A DNA stretch of 64,000 bases from Gracilibacteraceae bacterium (GCA_031266805.1 JAISAH010000010.1:1-64000), one strand, 5' to 3'; counted from the stretch's first letter, positions 48,228 to 59,284 are shown. The notes: generated by a model from the sequence alone, not told the origin. Program-made: numbers and translations.

Positions 48228-51104
48228 ATGAAAAACAAAAAAACTATTGCCGTTCTGGCGGCTATCGCTGTTTTGCTGATGGCCTTGCCGGCGCAATTAT
48301 TTGCCATCACCGCCACCTCTAGCAGTTTACGTCTGGCCGGCGCCGACAGAGTGGGCACCGCCCTGGAGACTTCCGTAGGCTGGACGACGGCCGACAATGT
48401 CGTCATCGCCCCGGCCGACCAGGTAAATCTGGTCGACTCACTGTCCGCCGCGCCTCTGGCCGGCAAACTCAAAGCACCTATTTTACTGACTTTCAAAAAC
48501 AATCTGGACGCGGGAGTCAAAAACCGCATCATTGAGCTGAAGGCCAAAAAAGCTTATGTGATAGGCGCGGTGACCGACGTAACGGCAGCGCAGCTGCGGG
48601 CCATCCCGGGCCTGGAAGTCGAAGTGCTGCGCGGAGCGACGCGCTGGGAAACTTCCGACCTCATCAACGCCAAAATCACTGACGCGGCCGGCACATTCGT
48701 CGTCGGCTACAACGCGATCGCCGACGCCCTGTCCGCGGCCTCTTTCGCCGCGGCGAACAACTACCAGATCGTTCTGACAGACGCGGCCGGCAAAGTGTCG
48801 CCGGCTAAACTGAAAGGCGCCGTCTACCTGATCGGGGGGACCGGAGTCGTGCAGGACGTGCCCGGCGTGACCGCGACGCGCTTAGGCGGCGCGGATCGCT
48901 ACGCCACCAACTCCAAAGTCGTGGAAGCGCTGAAATTCGATTTCGGCAAAGTGTATATAGCCAACGGCATATCTCTGGTCGACGCTCTGGCGGCCTCTTC
49001 TCTGGCGGGGCTGACGCGCTCGCCCATTCTGCTGACCAACGCGACAAACGTACCGGCCCTGACCAACGCCGGCATCACCGCTAAAATCAATTCCGCCACT
49101 GCCTATATCGCCCTCGGCGGCACAGGCGCCGTGTCGGAAGCGGTCATGAATTCCATAGGCGCCGGTACCGGCCCGATCATCGTGAATTCGGTACAGGGCA
49201 TAGCGGAAAACTTCAATGTGCGCACCGAAGGCCAGCATCTCGGCATCCGCCTCAACAACAGCCAAAAAGTCACAGTCGCCCAGCTTGACGCGGCCGGCTA
49301 CGACGTTCTTTTTTCCGCTAATCAAGACGTCTTCGGCGGCGGGGCCGGATCAGCTGAATCCGATACTGGCGAATTAAAGCAGGGGAATATCCTCACTGTT
49401 TATCAAAACGGCAACGACAGCTGCGACTACACGATCCAAATCAGCAAAAAGTCCGAATTGGTAGCCGAGTCCTCCTATGTGACGGTCCGCTTATTTGACG
49501 GACGCACCACCGCCGCCAGCGGCATCGGCTCTTACCGTCTTGACCTGATCGAGCAGGGCCGGCCGGTCCACAGCCAGGGCATCAAGAGCGGCACGCTGAT
49601 CGTCGGTGAAACGGCCGGTTTTTGGAGCGTAAAGGCCAAGACCGTCGCCGGCGGCACTGACGTGGACATCACGAACAGCATCAAACTCAGTTCTTCCGAT
49701 CCGTGGGTGGTCGACGTCAATGACGACAACCAAAACCCCATCTCCGTATCCACGGGATTTGGCAGCGGCAGCAGGAACTACACAAAATGGATCCAGGCGA
49801 TGAGCCCCGGCAAAGCGACTATCACCATCACTTCCGGCAACGTGACCCAGTCGTTTGCCGTCACAGTGCGCGACACAGCCAAAGACGAGGGCCGCGTGGC
49901 CGCGAAAGCCGTTCTGGACACCAATACGCTGAAATTAGCCGCGGGAACGGGTTATGATTACACGCTGGTCAAATTTACGGATCAGTACGGCGACCCGTTT
50001 GCCAAATGGGATCAGGTGTTCTTTGACAAAGGCGGCGTCAACGTGGATCTGTCAGGCGGCGGTTCCTCCATTTTCTCAATAAACAAACAAAGCGGCGGTA
50101 GCTCGCAGGTGGTGGCGACAGCCGAGCCGATCGCCCAAAATTCCAAAGGCGAGCTGCTCGTGCAGGTCAGATCCGGCAATACCAGAACGTCAACGGAATA
50201 CCTCAGTTTCTTCGGCTATAAATGGGACGGCGCCAGCACTTACCGCGAACTCGGAAAAATCAAGCTCGATGTAGGTTCGCAGGGCACTATCGACCCGAGC
50301 AAGTCTAAATTCGTAGCGGCAAATTCCGACGCGCTGGAATTTACAGTCGACCACAATTCTTTTGAAACAGCCAAGAGCACCATCGATCTGCATCTGATGA
50401 AATACACGAGCAACGGCTACGCCCTCGGCGCGTTTGACGCCTCGGAATACACCGGCTGGAACTATAATTTGTCCGGAGCATCCGTTCCCAGCGGCGGCGT
50501 CGCCTTCTCGCTGAAAGCGAGCCGCGACGGCTATATCAGCAAGATCGAAACAAGCGGCCCTGTGACCATGAACGGCGACATCATCCATGTCAAAGTCGAC
50601 AGCGCCGATGTGAAAGTCGGTTCCGTCCAGCTGCAGGCGAGTATTAAACGCAGCGGCAACAACTCTGTGACGACGAAATCGCAAAACATCAAAATAGTGA
50701 ACACCGTGGCCCAGATCAATAAGGTCACGTTTGAAAGTATCGACGAAATGAGCAGCGGCGACTATGAACTGGCCGAACTGCTGCGTCTGGGGAATATCCT
50801 GACCGACAAATCCATGGGAGACAGCGTTCTGCGCGTAAGAGCCGCGGGCGATCATGTGAAGTTCTTCTACCGCAACTCGGCGGGAGCGGAGCAGGAAGTC
50901 GGGCGTCTGGTCTTTAACAGCGCCGGCAACAATATGATCACGTTCAAGTCCAATGGTTCCATCGGGGACGACGACGCCAGCAGCGTGCTCATCAATGTCA
51001 ACAACGCGGGCCTGAGCGCCAACAAGACCATCCAGTTCGCGATCAAGAAATACGGTTCCAGCGCGAACGTCGCGACCAAAACGATCCGCGTCCTGCGTCC
51101 CTGA
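48228..51104 (+). CDS. Cell-wall-binding repeat 2 (CWB2) surface protein, possible S-layer component
   Basis: Signal peptide; LRLAGADRVGTALETSV, VTATRLGGADRYATNSKVVEAL, VYIANGISLVDALAASSLAG. Confidence 0.88.
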   Translation: MKNKKTIAVLAAIAVLLMALPAQLFAITATSSSLRLAGADRVGTALETSVGWTTADNVVIAPADQVNLVDSLSAAPLAGKLKAPILLTFKNNLDAGVKNRIIELKAKKAYVIGAVTDVTAAQLRAIPGLEVEVLRGATRWETSDLINAKITDAAGTFVVGYNAIADALSAASFAAANNYQIVLTDAAGKVSPAKLKGAVYLIGGTGVVQDVPGVTATRLGGADRYATNSKVVEALKFDFGKVYIANGISLVDALAASSLAGLTRSPILLTNATNVPALTNAGITAKINSATAYIALGGTGAVSEAVMNSIGAGTGPIIVNSVQGIAENFNVRTEGQHLGIRLNNSQKVTVAQLDAAGYDVLFSANQDVFGGGAGSAESDTGELKQGNILTVYQNGNDSCDYTIQISKKSELVAESSYVTVRLFDGRTTAASGIGSYRLDLIEQGRPVHSQGIKSGTLIVGETAGFWSVKAKTVAGGTDVDITNSIKLSSSDPWVVDVNDDNQNPISVSTGFGSGSRNYTKWIQAMSPGKATITITSGNVTQSFAVTVRDTAKDEGRVAAKAVLDTNTLKLAAGTGYDYTLVKFTDQYGDPFAKWDQVFFDKGGVNVDLSGGGSSIFSINKQSGGSSQVVATAEPIAQNSKGELLVQVRSGNTRTSTEYLSFFGYKWDGASTYRELGKIKLDVGSQGTIDPSKSKFVAANSDALEFTVDHNSFETAKSTIDLHLMKYTSNGYALGAFDASEYTGWNYNLSGASVPSGGVAFSLKASRDGYISKIETSGPVTMNGDIIHVKVDSADVKVGSVQLQASIKRSGNNSVTTKSQNIKIVNTVAQINKVTFESIDEMSSGDYELAELLRLGNILTDKSMGDSVLRVRAAGDHVKFFYRNSAGAEQEVGRLVFNSAGNNMITFKSNGSIGDDDASSVLINVNNAGLSANKTIQFAIKKYGSSANVATKTIRVLRP

Positions 51105-51215
51105 CCCAAGATCAAATTTTAGAATAAAACAGGAACAAGAATCATCTGCGCAGTAAACCCTGAACGCTCGGGGCGGTATTATGGAGAAGGAGGAGGCGGA
51201 TTTCCGCCTTCTCCT

Positions 51216-51800
51216 TTAAATTGGAAAGAAAGTCCAGGCGCAATCGATCAGGACAATTGCCGCCAGAGCGCGGAAGCAGAGATTGAAGCTCCGGAGATTA
51301 AGCTTACTCACGGCTTTTTCAAAACAGGGCTGCAATACATAGAGGAACAGGAGCCCGCCCAGACCGAATCTGATCGACGGGGAGAGCGCGATTCTGGCCT
51401 GGAAATTATAGGTATAGTCGGCGTAAGTCTGCCAGGGCCAGCTGCCCGTTAAGAGCTCCAGCATATAGCTGACCGTGAGTTCTATAGCCGTGGCCGTGAT
51501 CATGCAGCCCGCGCCGATGATAAGCGGTTTGACCAGCCGGAAGAACCGCCCGCCGCCCCTTCGTTTCAGCGAACTGAAACAGAGAATGAAGATCACCGCG
51601 CCGAAACCGTAAACAGGGCAGTATGGGCCGAATAAAAATCCCCTGTTGGTGAATCCCCAACGGTAGACGACCACTTCCAGGAATACTTCGTAGCACCAGC
51701 CGATCATGCTGTAGAGCATGAAATAGAGGAAATACGCTTTGACCCGGTCAAAAACGGGAACTTGCTTTTTTTCGTCCGCCACTTCCGCCACTTCCGTCAC
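51216..51800 (-). CDS. Putative ABC transporter permease (CmpB-like membrane family)
   Basis: YFLYFMLYSMIGWCYEVFLEVVVYRWGFTNRGFLFGPYCPVYGFGAV. Confidence 0.8.
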   Translation of the reverse strand: MTEVAEVADEKKQVPVFDRVKAYFLYFMLYSMIGWCYEVFLEVVVYRWGFTNRGFLFGPYCPVYGFGAVIFILCFSSLKRRGGGRFFRLVKPLIIGAGCMITATAIELTVSYMLELLTGSWPWQTYADYTYNFQARIALSPSIRFGLGGLLFLYVLQPCFEKAVSKLNLRSFNLCFRALAAIVLIDCAWTFFPI

Positions 51801-51990
51801 TTGCCTCTCAGAAACTGTCAGTCTTTGTATTATTATATTTTATCCCCCTTATTTTGTCAACAGGTTTAATGAAATATTTTTCCAATTTTAGCGAATATTG
51901 GGCGAATAATTAAGAAAATAGTCCAAATAAAAAATTTTTTTCCGCGGGACAAAATCTTGTATTCCCCAGCCAGCCTGTGTTATAATGGAT

Positions 51991-52164
51991 AATGTTACAA
52001 AATACTAAAAGTGTTACATAATCGCGAACACCTTGACTTTTCCTGCCTTTCAGCGCCTCCTTTTTTTGCCCAAAATCCCCCCGCCGGCCCTTCGGCGGGT
52101 TTTTCAAGTGCCCGGTTTATCAGGCTTTCAGCGATAATGTTACTTTTTTAGTAAAGTGTTACAT
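51991..52164 (+). promoter_or_regulatory. Leader with two 29-nt repeats (AATGTTAC-N12-GTGTTACAT) flanking an intrinsic terminator
   Basis: Copies 51991..52019 and 52136..52164; preceded by TTGTAT-N18-TATAAT. Confidence 0.55.
52080..52104 (+). terminator. Intrinsic terminator CCCGCCG-GCCCTT-CGGCGGGTTTTT in leader
   Basis: 7-bp GC stem + T5. Confidence 0.65.
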
Positions 52165-52262
52165 CGGAGCCATGGGGGAGGTTTTCCCCAAAATTCCCGG
52201 CAACGGTTCACATAGACGGTTCCAGATCTCACCTGAAAATAAGTTGATATGGAGGGAAATCA

Positions 52263-55200
52263 ATGGACTACAGGAGAAAGCCGTTAGCGATCCTTTGCGT
52301 TGTGCTGATGATGGTGACTTTGCTGCCGCTGCAGTTATTCGCGGTAAGTGAAAACCTCGCCAACCAGAGGATCGGCGGCGCTGACCGATACGCCACCGCG
52401 GCGGCTATATCGCAGGCCGGCTGGCAGACAGCGGAAAACGTCATATTAGCCGGCGGCGGCGACGCCAATCTCGTGGACGCTCTGTCCGCGGCCCCGCTGG
52501 CCAAGCTGCTCAGCGCTCCCATCCTTATTTCTGAGAGCGGGCGGCTGACGCCGGTCACGGCCGCCGAACTGAGACGGCTGGAGGCCAAGACGGCGTATGT
52601 CGTCAGCGGCAGCGCCGTCATCACTCAGGCGGTTCAGAATGAGCTGCAGACTATGGGCATAACGGTCGTCCGGCTCGGGGGAGCGGACCGGTTTGCCACT
52701 TCGCAGAATATCGCCCGGGAGGTGATCAGACGCGGGGGCGTTGACACCGTCGTGATCACCACGGCGTATACCAATGCCGACGCCCTGTCCATCGCCTCTA
52801 TCGCCGCCGCCGGGGGCTGGCCGATCTTACTCAGCGGCGCGAACGGACTCAGCGCCGAGGCGCGCGCTATTATATCTGAGATCAGCCCGACCCGGACTTA
52901 TGTCATCGGCGGGACCGGGGCGGTCAGCGCGGCGGCCGTCGCCGATCTGCCCGGCGTGACCCGTCTGGGCGGCGCGGACCGGTACGCTACGAACGTGGAG
53001 ATACTCAGGCACTTTGCCGATCAGTTTGATTACAGCAAAGGGCTTTTTGTCGCCAACGGCGCCAATAATCATCTGGTGGACGCTCTGTGCGCCTCCGCCT
53101 ATATCGCCGGCGCGCCGCTTTTTATTAACGGCAACGGCGGTTTAGGCTCCAGCGAGTATGATGTGCTCTCCAACGTGCTGCGCCTGAAGGATTTCAGTCA
53201 ATTGACCTCCTTGGGCGGCACAGGCTCGATTTCCGAGACCACTCTGACCACGGTCCATAACGCCCTGCTGGGCGGCGGCGAAGAAACCCCGCCGGCTACT
53301 ACTGGCGGCGGCGGCGGTGGCGGGGGCGGCGGCGGCCCGTCCGTGAGCAATGCCGTCCCGGACGTCACTGACGTTATGCCCGGCGCTGCGGTCACAGTCA
53401 CGGTTTCCGGCGTCCGCCTCAACAATAACGTGACGGTCGGTTTGTATGACGGCAGCGGGACCAAAGTGGCCGACGCCACTTTGAACGCGGGCGGTTCGGC
53501 GACCAGCCGGACGTATACCCTGACTGTGCCCGCGGATCTTCCCGTGGGCGATTACACCGTCCGGGCCTATGTGGGCGCCTCGCTCAAGCAGCAGACGCCG
53601 CTCACCGTTTCCAGCGTCGATAAACCCGCTTTGGACGCTTTGATCGACGAAGCGGTCGATAGTATTGTCGGCGTGGTCCCCAGTCCTGACGGTGTGGTCT
53701 CCAGTGTTGACGGCTCCGCCTTGCCGGAGGGGACGCCCTGGGTTACGCCCGCTGTTTACCAGAATTTGGAAGACACGATCGCGGCGGCCGTCGCGGTCAG
53801 CAGCGACCCGGAGGCGACCCCGGCGATGCGGATGGAAAGCGCCGCGGCTCTGCAGGCGGCTTTGGCCGCGGTGGAGGATGCGCTCCAAGTCGTTGGCGTT
53901 ACGGATAAAGATGATTTGAATGACGCCATCGAGGCGGCGCAGGCTAATCTGCATTCCGTGGTCATAAGCGCGGCCGGGGACGGCTCTGATGTGGCGCATG
54001 ACCAAAAATGGGTCATCCAGAGCGTATATGACGCTTATGAAGATACTGTCGTCTACGCGCGGACTGTAGCGGACGATCCGGACGCGACGCAGGCCGAGGT
54101 GAACGCGGCGCTGGAGGATCTGAACACGGCGACTGACGTGTTTAACGCGGAGAAAACCCCTGCCGATGTGGATACAAGCGCTTTGGAGGCCGCTATTGAG
54201 GCGGCGAATGACAATCTGAATTCCGTATATAGAAGCACAGCCGGGGACGGCTCTGATATAACAGGCGGGAAAGCATACTGGGCAACGCCGGTCGACCACG
54301 ACGCCTATGCTGGGGCTATCGCCACGGCAGAGTCTGTAGCGGGTGATCCAGCGTCGCAGGCTGCGGTAGACGCGGCGGAAGCGGATCTGGCGGCGGCGAC
54401 CGTCCTGTTTGAAGGGGCTAAACACCCGGCTTTGCTTGAATTTATTCCCCAAAGCTTTTATGAAGCTGTTGATGAAGTAACGACCGTAGGCGCTAACGGA
54501 ACCCGGACCTGGATCGCCGCGGAGGCCTACGCGGCGAAGCAAACAGTCGTCGAGCAGCCGATCCAGGGCTACTTTACCCACAACTTCCCGACTACGAACG
54601 TAGTTCCGGCCGCGGAGCGAAACGATGCCGTAGCGGCGCTGGCGGACCGGGAATTCCAGGTCTATATCCCCAAACACTCGCCGCAGCGCACCTATGTGAA
54701 CGTGATCGGCGTGCCGGACGGCGTGCTGGCGAACGAGTTCCTCTATGAGCGGGGCTGGTTCGAGGCGGCGGACGACAACGGCGAGATCTTGGTCGTCCTT
54801 CTGCCGGGGCCGGACGGCTGGGGATCCCCCGCGGAGGAGGAGCTGTATATCAAGGCCGTCGTGGGCATGAATAACAGGCTCGGCGCGGACGGCAGTATAA
54901 TAAGCCCCACTACCAGCGGCATATTCGGCGTCCGGCAGCCTTCGATTTATTTACCTGAGCCGAATACTTCAGGCCAACAGCTTGTGTCATATGCGACATC
55001 ATTCGCGGCGATCGGAAATATCTATATCCCGCTCTATTTTGTCGGCTATGGCGAAGCGTGCGCCCCGCTGGAAGCGCATACCTCATATGTGCCGGAAAAC
55101 GTCATCGCTCAGGCTTTCATCGGCGGGACCAGCGCCGGGAGCGCAATCCTGAATCAATCGGCCCTGCGCGTCCACGCCGGGCACAACAACGGCTTGTTTG

Positions 55201-58200
55201 CCGACGGCTATGCCGATAACGTGTTTATAAAACAGCTGCAATCCATCATCGACAGCCTTAATCCTAATATCGGCGGACAGCCGGTAACTACGGATTTCAT
55301 CACCAACGCCGATATCCCCGTGCCGACTTTGCTGGCCGGCGATTATACAGCGGCCGGCGATCCCAGCCTGGACTACTGGAAGTCGGTCAACCACACAGCG
55401 GCCACGCCGGACGCGGACGGCGTATACCAGGAACTGATCGACAACGGTTCTTGGGCGACGCATTACGCGAACGAAAATATCAAAAACTGGAACCCCGGCG
55501 CTGAGTATGGTATCTCCAAGGTGAAAGCGACGGAAGATACGGACATGGACGCGGCGGGGATAAGGGAATTTTTGACAGAATTCAACCGTATGAACAATTT
55601 CACTGCTTATTCCGATACTCTCAGTTATCGGGTGCCGTATCAGGAACTGAATGTGACGGCGAGAGAGTATGCCGAGCAAAACGTGCCAATGGCGACTATA
55701 GCCTTTGATAGAGTAAATGGCACTCCGGGACAAGTTGAACTAAGAGCGCATGAACCCAAAGACGTCGACGTGCCAAACAGTGGTACAGGTGGCGGCGGCA
55801 CGTTCCATCTGGCCATATTTGCCTATGAGGACCGGGACGCCGCGATTGTAACGGATAATACGCTGGACGGCAGGGACGTATATATTTACGTGCCGGATTC
55901 CGCGAAGGGCGGCGGCCCGGTACCGGCTATACTCGGCATTCCGGGCACGCAAAACGGCTCCATCCAGTACTTTGGGCAAACTCAATGGTGGTCGGTCGCC
56001 AATGACGAAGGTTTCGTGGTGGTGATTTTCGGGCAGGACTATTCCGGCAGAACAACAGCGACCGGTTCGCCGCAGGGGATAACTGAAAGCGGGCTAGCCA
56101 GCGGCGCGAATTATGTGCTTGCCCTTGAAGAACTGCTTAAATCCGAAGAATTGGATATAGGCGTGGAGATCGACTGGGGAAGGTTCTACGCCAGCGGGTT
56201 CTCAGCCGGCGCGGCGGCGATGAATTCCATCGTGATCAGCGGCAGCGCAGCCAACCACCTTGATGATCATTTCGCGGCGCTGTACAATCACTCGAATATG
56301 TCGTCGCTGTCCAACAATCTCACAGCGGAGCTGATGCCGACGTACTTCGCCATAGCCAGTCCGGAAGGAAGTGGCCCGCTGCTTGCGGAGCCGTGGAATA
56401 AAGGCTTTGAGGATACGGGATCCGGCTCCAGCATCATCACCAATCCCGATAAAACCGAACTTCCCAACTATAATCCGTCTAACCCTAACCCATTGGAGGG
56501 CACCTATAACTCTGTCATGTATCTTACCTCTATGAACGGTATCAATTTCAGCTTTAGCGCTACCAGTGATCTGGATGACAGCAGAGACAGCTATGAAGCC
56601 AGCGTAGTAGCGCTCGGAGGGGAATTAAAGCAGGAAGGACGTTTTATCAACACCACCTTTATGAACTGGCAGGGTATCGATCTGGTCAAGTTTACGCGTG
56701 TATTAGGGCGTGAGCATAACCCCATACCCGATGAGATGCGGCTCGGCTGGGAATATGTGAGCCGGTTCCGCATAGACCCGGCTACCGGGGATCGTTTCTT
56801 CAGCCCTTCAGCCTTTGCGGATCCGACGGATGAGATAGCCATAGTCAAGGAAGCGTCCGCGAAAGAGGCTTTGACTGACGCTATCACCGCGGCGCAGGCT
56901 AATCTGGATCTTGTGAATGTGGACGGTCCAACCGTGCCCTGGGTAACGCAGGCCGTCAAAGACGCCTATCAAGATGCTATCGACCTGGCGCAGAGTGAAG
57001 TGGACAAATTGCTTTTGGATCAGGCTGCTCTGGTTACGGCGCTGGCGGATCTGGCCGTGGCGACGGACGCGTTTGAGGCGCAGATCACCGGCGCGGATAA
57101 AACCGCTCTGGAGACGGATATAGGCACGGCGCTGAGCAATCTGGCTTCCGCGAAGGCAAGCGAGGACGGTAATGATGTATCACCGGCTGAGTTTACTGAC
57201 TGGGTGATGCCGGCTGACGCTGAAACTTATGACACAGCTATCAAAGAAGCGCAAGCAGTATTTGAAAACCCAGTTGCGACGCAGGATGAGGTAGACGACG
57301 CGGAGACGGCTCTGGGCCTGGCGGGGGGTACGTTTGACAGCGCTAAAATTCTTGTCAACGTGAGCACAACCGATTTGACCACGGCCATCGGTACGGCGAA
57401 TACCGATTTGACTAATGTGACTCCAAGCACGAATGGCGCCGGTATGGCTGGAAATCCCTGGATGACGCCGAACGACTATGAAGCGTATGAAGATGTCTTC
57501 GACGCGGCGCAGGTTGCTTTAACCGCCTCGCAGAATGCGGTGGATCAGGCAGTGTTGGATCTGACCGCTGCGAGGGAGATATTTAAGACGGCTATTCAGG
57601 GTGTGAACAGGCCCGCTTTGGTGTTGGATGTCGAGGAGGCCTTGAACTATCTAAATGACGATACTGTGACGGTAAGCACGGATGGCGACGGCACTGACGT
57701 ATCGCTTGAGTATGATTTTTGGGTGACGCAGACTGACTATGACAACTATGAAGACGTTATTGAGGCCGCACAGCTTGTATTAGACGATACAGGCTCAACA
57801 CTGAGTGATGTAGCCAATGCGCTGACGGCTCTGAACGCGGCAATCACCTACTTTAATGACACTGCTAAAATACCTGTCGCTGTGGATACAGCCGCTTTAG
57901 AGATGGCTATTGAAACGGCGATGACCCATATGGAGGGTATTGAACTGGACGATATGGCTAATATTGCAGCTGATGTTTTTGTGAGCGAGGATGGCCTTAA
58001 CGTTCTGAATGGAAAACAGTGGTTGAATGAAGACGATTATAACGACTATGCGGATGCTATTACGGCCGCGCAGGAAGTATTGGGCGACACGACCGCGACG
58101 CAGGATGATGTAGACGCGGCGGAGACAGCTATGACAAGCGCGACCGGCACCTTTGAAGGCATTATCGCTGGGAACACTGTCGCCGTTGATACAACCGCTT

Positions 58201-59231
58201 TGGACGCGGCAATCAGCGACGCGGAGACCAATCGAGATACCCCGGATGTAAGCGAGGACGGCTTAGATGTGTCTAATGGAGATATATATGTGCCGTCGGG
58301 TGCCAAAGACGCCTATAACGGGGTTATCGAAGACGCGCAGGAAGCATCAGGTGCCGCGGAAACGCAGGGTGCGGTGAACGACGCGGAGGCGGCTCTGGCC
58401 GAGGCGACCATCGCGTTTAACGCGGCTAAAATCCGCGCCGGCATAGATAAAGGCGCTTTGGGTACGGCTCTCGAAACAGCGCAGGGCTATCTGGCTTCTT
58501 TGCCCGTAAGCGACGGCACTGATCTGGCGGATGGAACTGATTATGTGACGCAAGGCTACTATGACGACTATAAGGCGGTTATCGACGCGGCGCAGGCTAT
58601 ATTCGACGATATGATCGCCCTGCAGAATGATGTGGACACTATGGTGAATACTACTCTGCCCAATGCGTATACCGTCTTTGATGGGGCTAAACTCACTGCC
58701 AGTGTGGATAAATCCACTTTGGCTACTGATATCGGCAACGCGCAAAATAATCTTGACGCTGTTCTTTATGTAAGCGATGATGGCTCAGGTGTGCTTGCCG
58801 GCAATATCTATGTGCCGCAGAGCGCCAAAACTGACTATGAAACGGCTATCGGCGACGCGCAGGACGTATCAGATGATCCAGAGGCGACGGTGACTGGCGT
58901 GGCCGGCGCAGTGACGGCTCTGGCCGCAGCCACCAGCGACTTTGACGGGGCTAAAGTCCGGGCTGGCATAGACAAAACCCTTTTGGGCACGGCTATCAGT
59001 GGCGCGGAAAGCCGGCTGGCTGATGTTGATCATGTACAAGCTGACGCCACCGGTGTAGAGCCTGGTGAGACTTGGGTGACGCAGGGCGCCTATGAAGCCT
59101 ATGAAGACGCTATCGAGGCGGCGCAGGCCGTATTCGAGGACGCGATCGCGACTCAGGCTGAGGTATTACAAGCGTGGTTTGATCTGGATACAGCGACTGA
59201 CACGTTTGCACTGGCTGTTCAAACTGTTTAA
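52263..59231 (+). CDS. Giant (2322 aa) CWB2 surface protein with two hydrolase-like segments and FIVAR-like tandem repeats
   Basis: IGGADRYATAAAISQAGW, VTRLGGADRYATNVEIL (CWB2); Gly linker; nucleophile-elbow-like GGTSAGS and GFSAGAAA; repeats such as AAQAVFEDAIATQAEV. Confidence 0.87.
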   Translation: MDYRRKPLAILCVVLMMVTLLPLQLFAVSENLANQRIGGADRYATAAAISQAGWQTAENVILAGGGDANLVDALSAAPLAKLLSAPILISESGRLTPVTAAELRRLEAKTAYVVSGSAVITQAVQNELQTMGITVVRLGGADRFATSQNIAREVIRRGGVDTVVITTAYTNADALSIASIAAAGGWPILLSGANGLSAEARAIISEISPTRTYVIGGTGAVSAAAVADLPGVTRLGGADRYATNVEILRHFADQFDYSKGLFVANGANNHLVDALCASAYIAGAPLFINGNGGLGSSEYDVLSNVLRLKDFSQLTSLGGTGSISETTLTTVHNALLGGGEETPPATTGGGGGGGGGGGPSVSNAVPDVTDVMPGAAVTVTVSGVRLNNNVTVGLYDGSGTKVADATLNAGGSATSRTYTLTVPADLPVGDYTVRAYVGASLKQQTPLTVSSVDKPALDALIDEAVDSIVGVVPSPDGVVSSVDGSALPEGTPWVTPAVYQNLEDTIAAAVAVSSDPEATPAMRMESAAALQAALAAVEDALQVVGVTDKDDLNDAIEAAQANLHSVVISAAGDGSDVAHDQKWVIQSVYDAYEDTVVYARTVADDPDATQAEVNAALEDLNTATDVFNAEKTPADVDTSALEAAIEAANDNLNSVYRSTAGDGSDITGGKAYWATPVDHDAYAGAIATAESVAGDPASQAAVDAAEADLAAATVLFEGAKHPALLEFIPQSFYEAVDEVTTVGANGTRTWIAAEAYAAKQTVVEQPIQGYFTHNFPTTNVVPAAERNDAVAALADREFQVYIPKHSPQRTYVNVIGVPDGVLANEFLYERGWFEAADDNGEILVVLLPGPDGWGSPAEEELYIKAVVGMNNRLGADGSIISPTTSGIFGVRQPSIYLPEPNTSGQQLVSYATSFAAIGNIYIPLYFVGYGEACAPLEAHTSYVPENVIAQAFIGGTSAGSAILNQSALRVHAGHNNGLFADGYADNVFIKQLQSIIDSLNPNIGGQPVTTDFITNADIPVPTLLAGDYTAAGDPSLDYWKSVNHTAATPDADGVYQELIDNGSWATHYANENIKNWNPGAEYGISKVKATEDTDMDAAGIREFLTEFNRMNNFTAYSDTLSYRVPYQELNVTAREYAEQNVPMATIAFDRVNGTPGQVELRAHEPKDVDVPNSGTGGGGTFHLAIFAYEDRDAAIVTDNTLDGRDVYIYVPDSAKGGGPVPAILGIPGTQNGSIQYFGQTQWWSVANDEGFVVVIFGQDYSGRTTATGSPQGITESGLASGANYVLALEELLKSEELDIGVEIDWGRFYASGFSAGAAAMNSIVISGSAANHLDDHFAALYNHSNMSSLSNNLTAELMPTYFAIASPEGSGPLLAEPWNKGFEDTGSGSSIITNPDKTELPNYNPSNPNPLEGTYNSVMYLTSMNGINFSFSATSDLDDSRDSYEASVVALGGELKQEGRFINTTFMNWQGIDLVKFTRVLGREHNPIPDEMRLGWEYVSRFRIDPATGDRFFSPSAFADPTDEIAIVKEASAKEALTDAITAAQANLDLVNVDGPTVPWVTQAVKDAYQDAIDLAQSEVDKLLLDQAALVTALADLAVATDAFEAQITGADKTALETDIGTALSNLASAKASEDGNDVSPAEFTDWVMPADAETYDTAIKEAQAVFENPVATQDEVDDAETALGLAGGTFDSAKILVNVSTTDLTTAIGTANTDLTNVTPSTNGAGMAGNPWMTPNDYEAYEDVFDAAQVALTASQNAVDQAVLDLTAAREIFKTAIQGVNRPALVLDVEEALNYLNDDTVTVSTDGDGTDVSLEYDFWVTQTDYDNYEDVIEAAQLVLDDTGSTLSDVANALTALNAAITYFNDTAKIPVAVDTAALEMAIETAMTHMEGIELDDMANIAADVFVSEDGLNVLNGKQWLNEDDYNDYADAITAAQEVLGDTTATQDDVDAAETAMTSATGTFEGIIAGNTVAVDTTALDAAISDAETNRDTPDVSEDGLDVSNGDIYVPSGAKDAYNGVIEDAQEASGAAETQGAVNDAEAALAEATIAFNAAKIRAGIDKGALGTALETAQGYLASLPVSDGTDLADGTDYVTQGYYDDYKAVIDAAQAIFDDMIALQNDVDTMVNTTLPNAYTVFDGAKLTASVDKSTLATDIGNAQNNLDAVLYVSDDGSGVLAGNIYVPQSAKTDYETAIGDAQDVSDDPEATVTGVAGAVTALAAATSDFDGAKVRAGIDKTLLGTAISGAESRLADVDHVQADATGVEPGETWVTQGAYEAYEDAIEAAQAVFEDAIATQAEVLQAWFDLDTATDTFALAVQTV

Positions 59232-59284
59232 TAACACTGCTGAATAACACTCGACCCGATAACTGAACAAGGGGTTTATACCCG

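Noticed and set aside
53142-54677. 511-aa minus-strand ORF
   Set aside because: Antisense to the giant CWB2 gene, no RBS, Arg-rich
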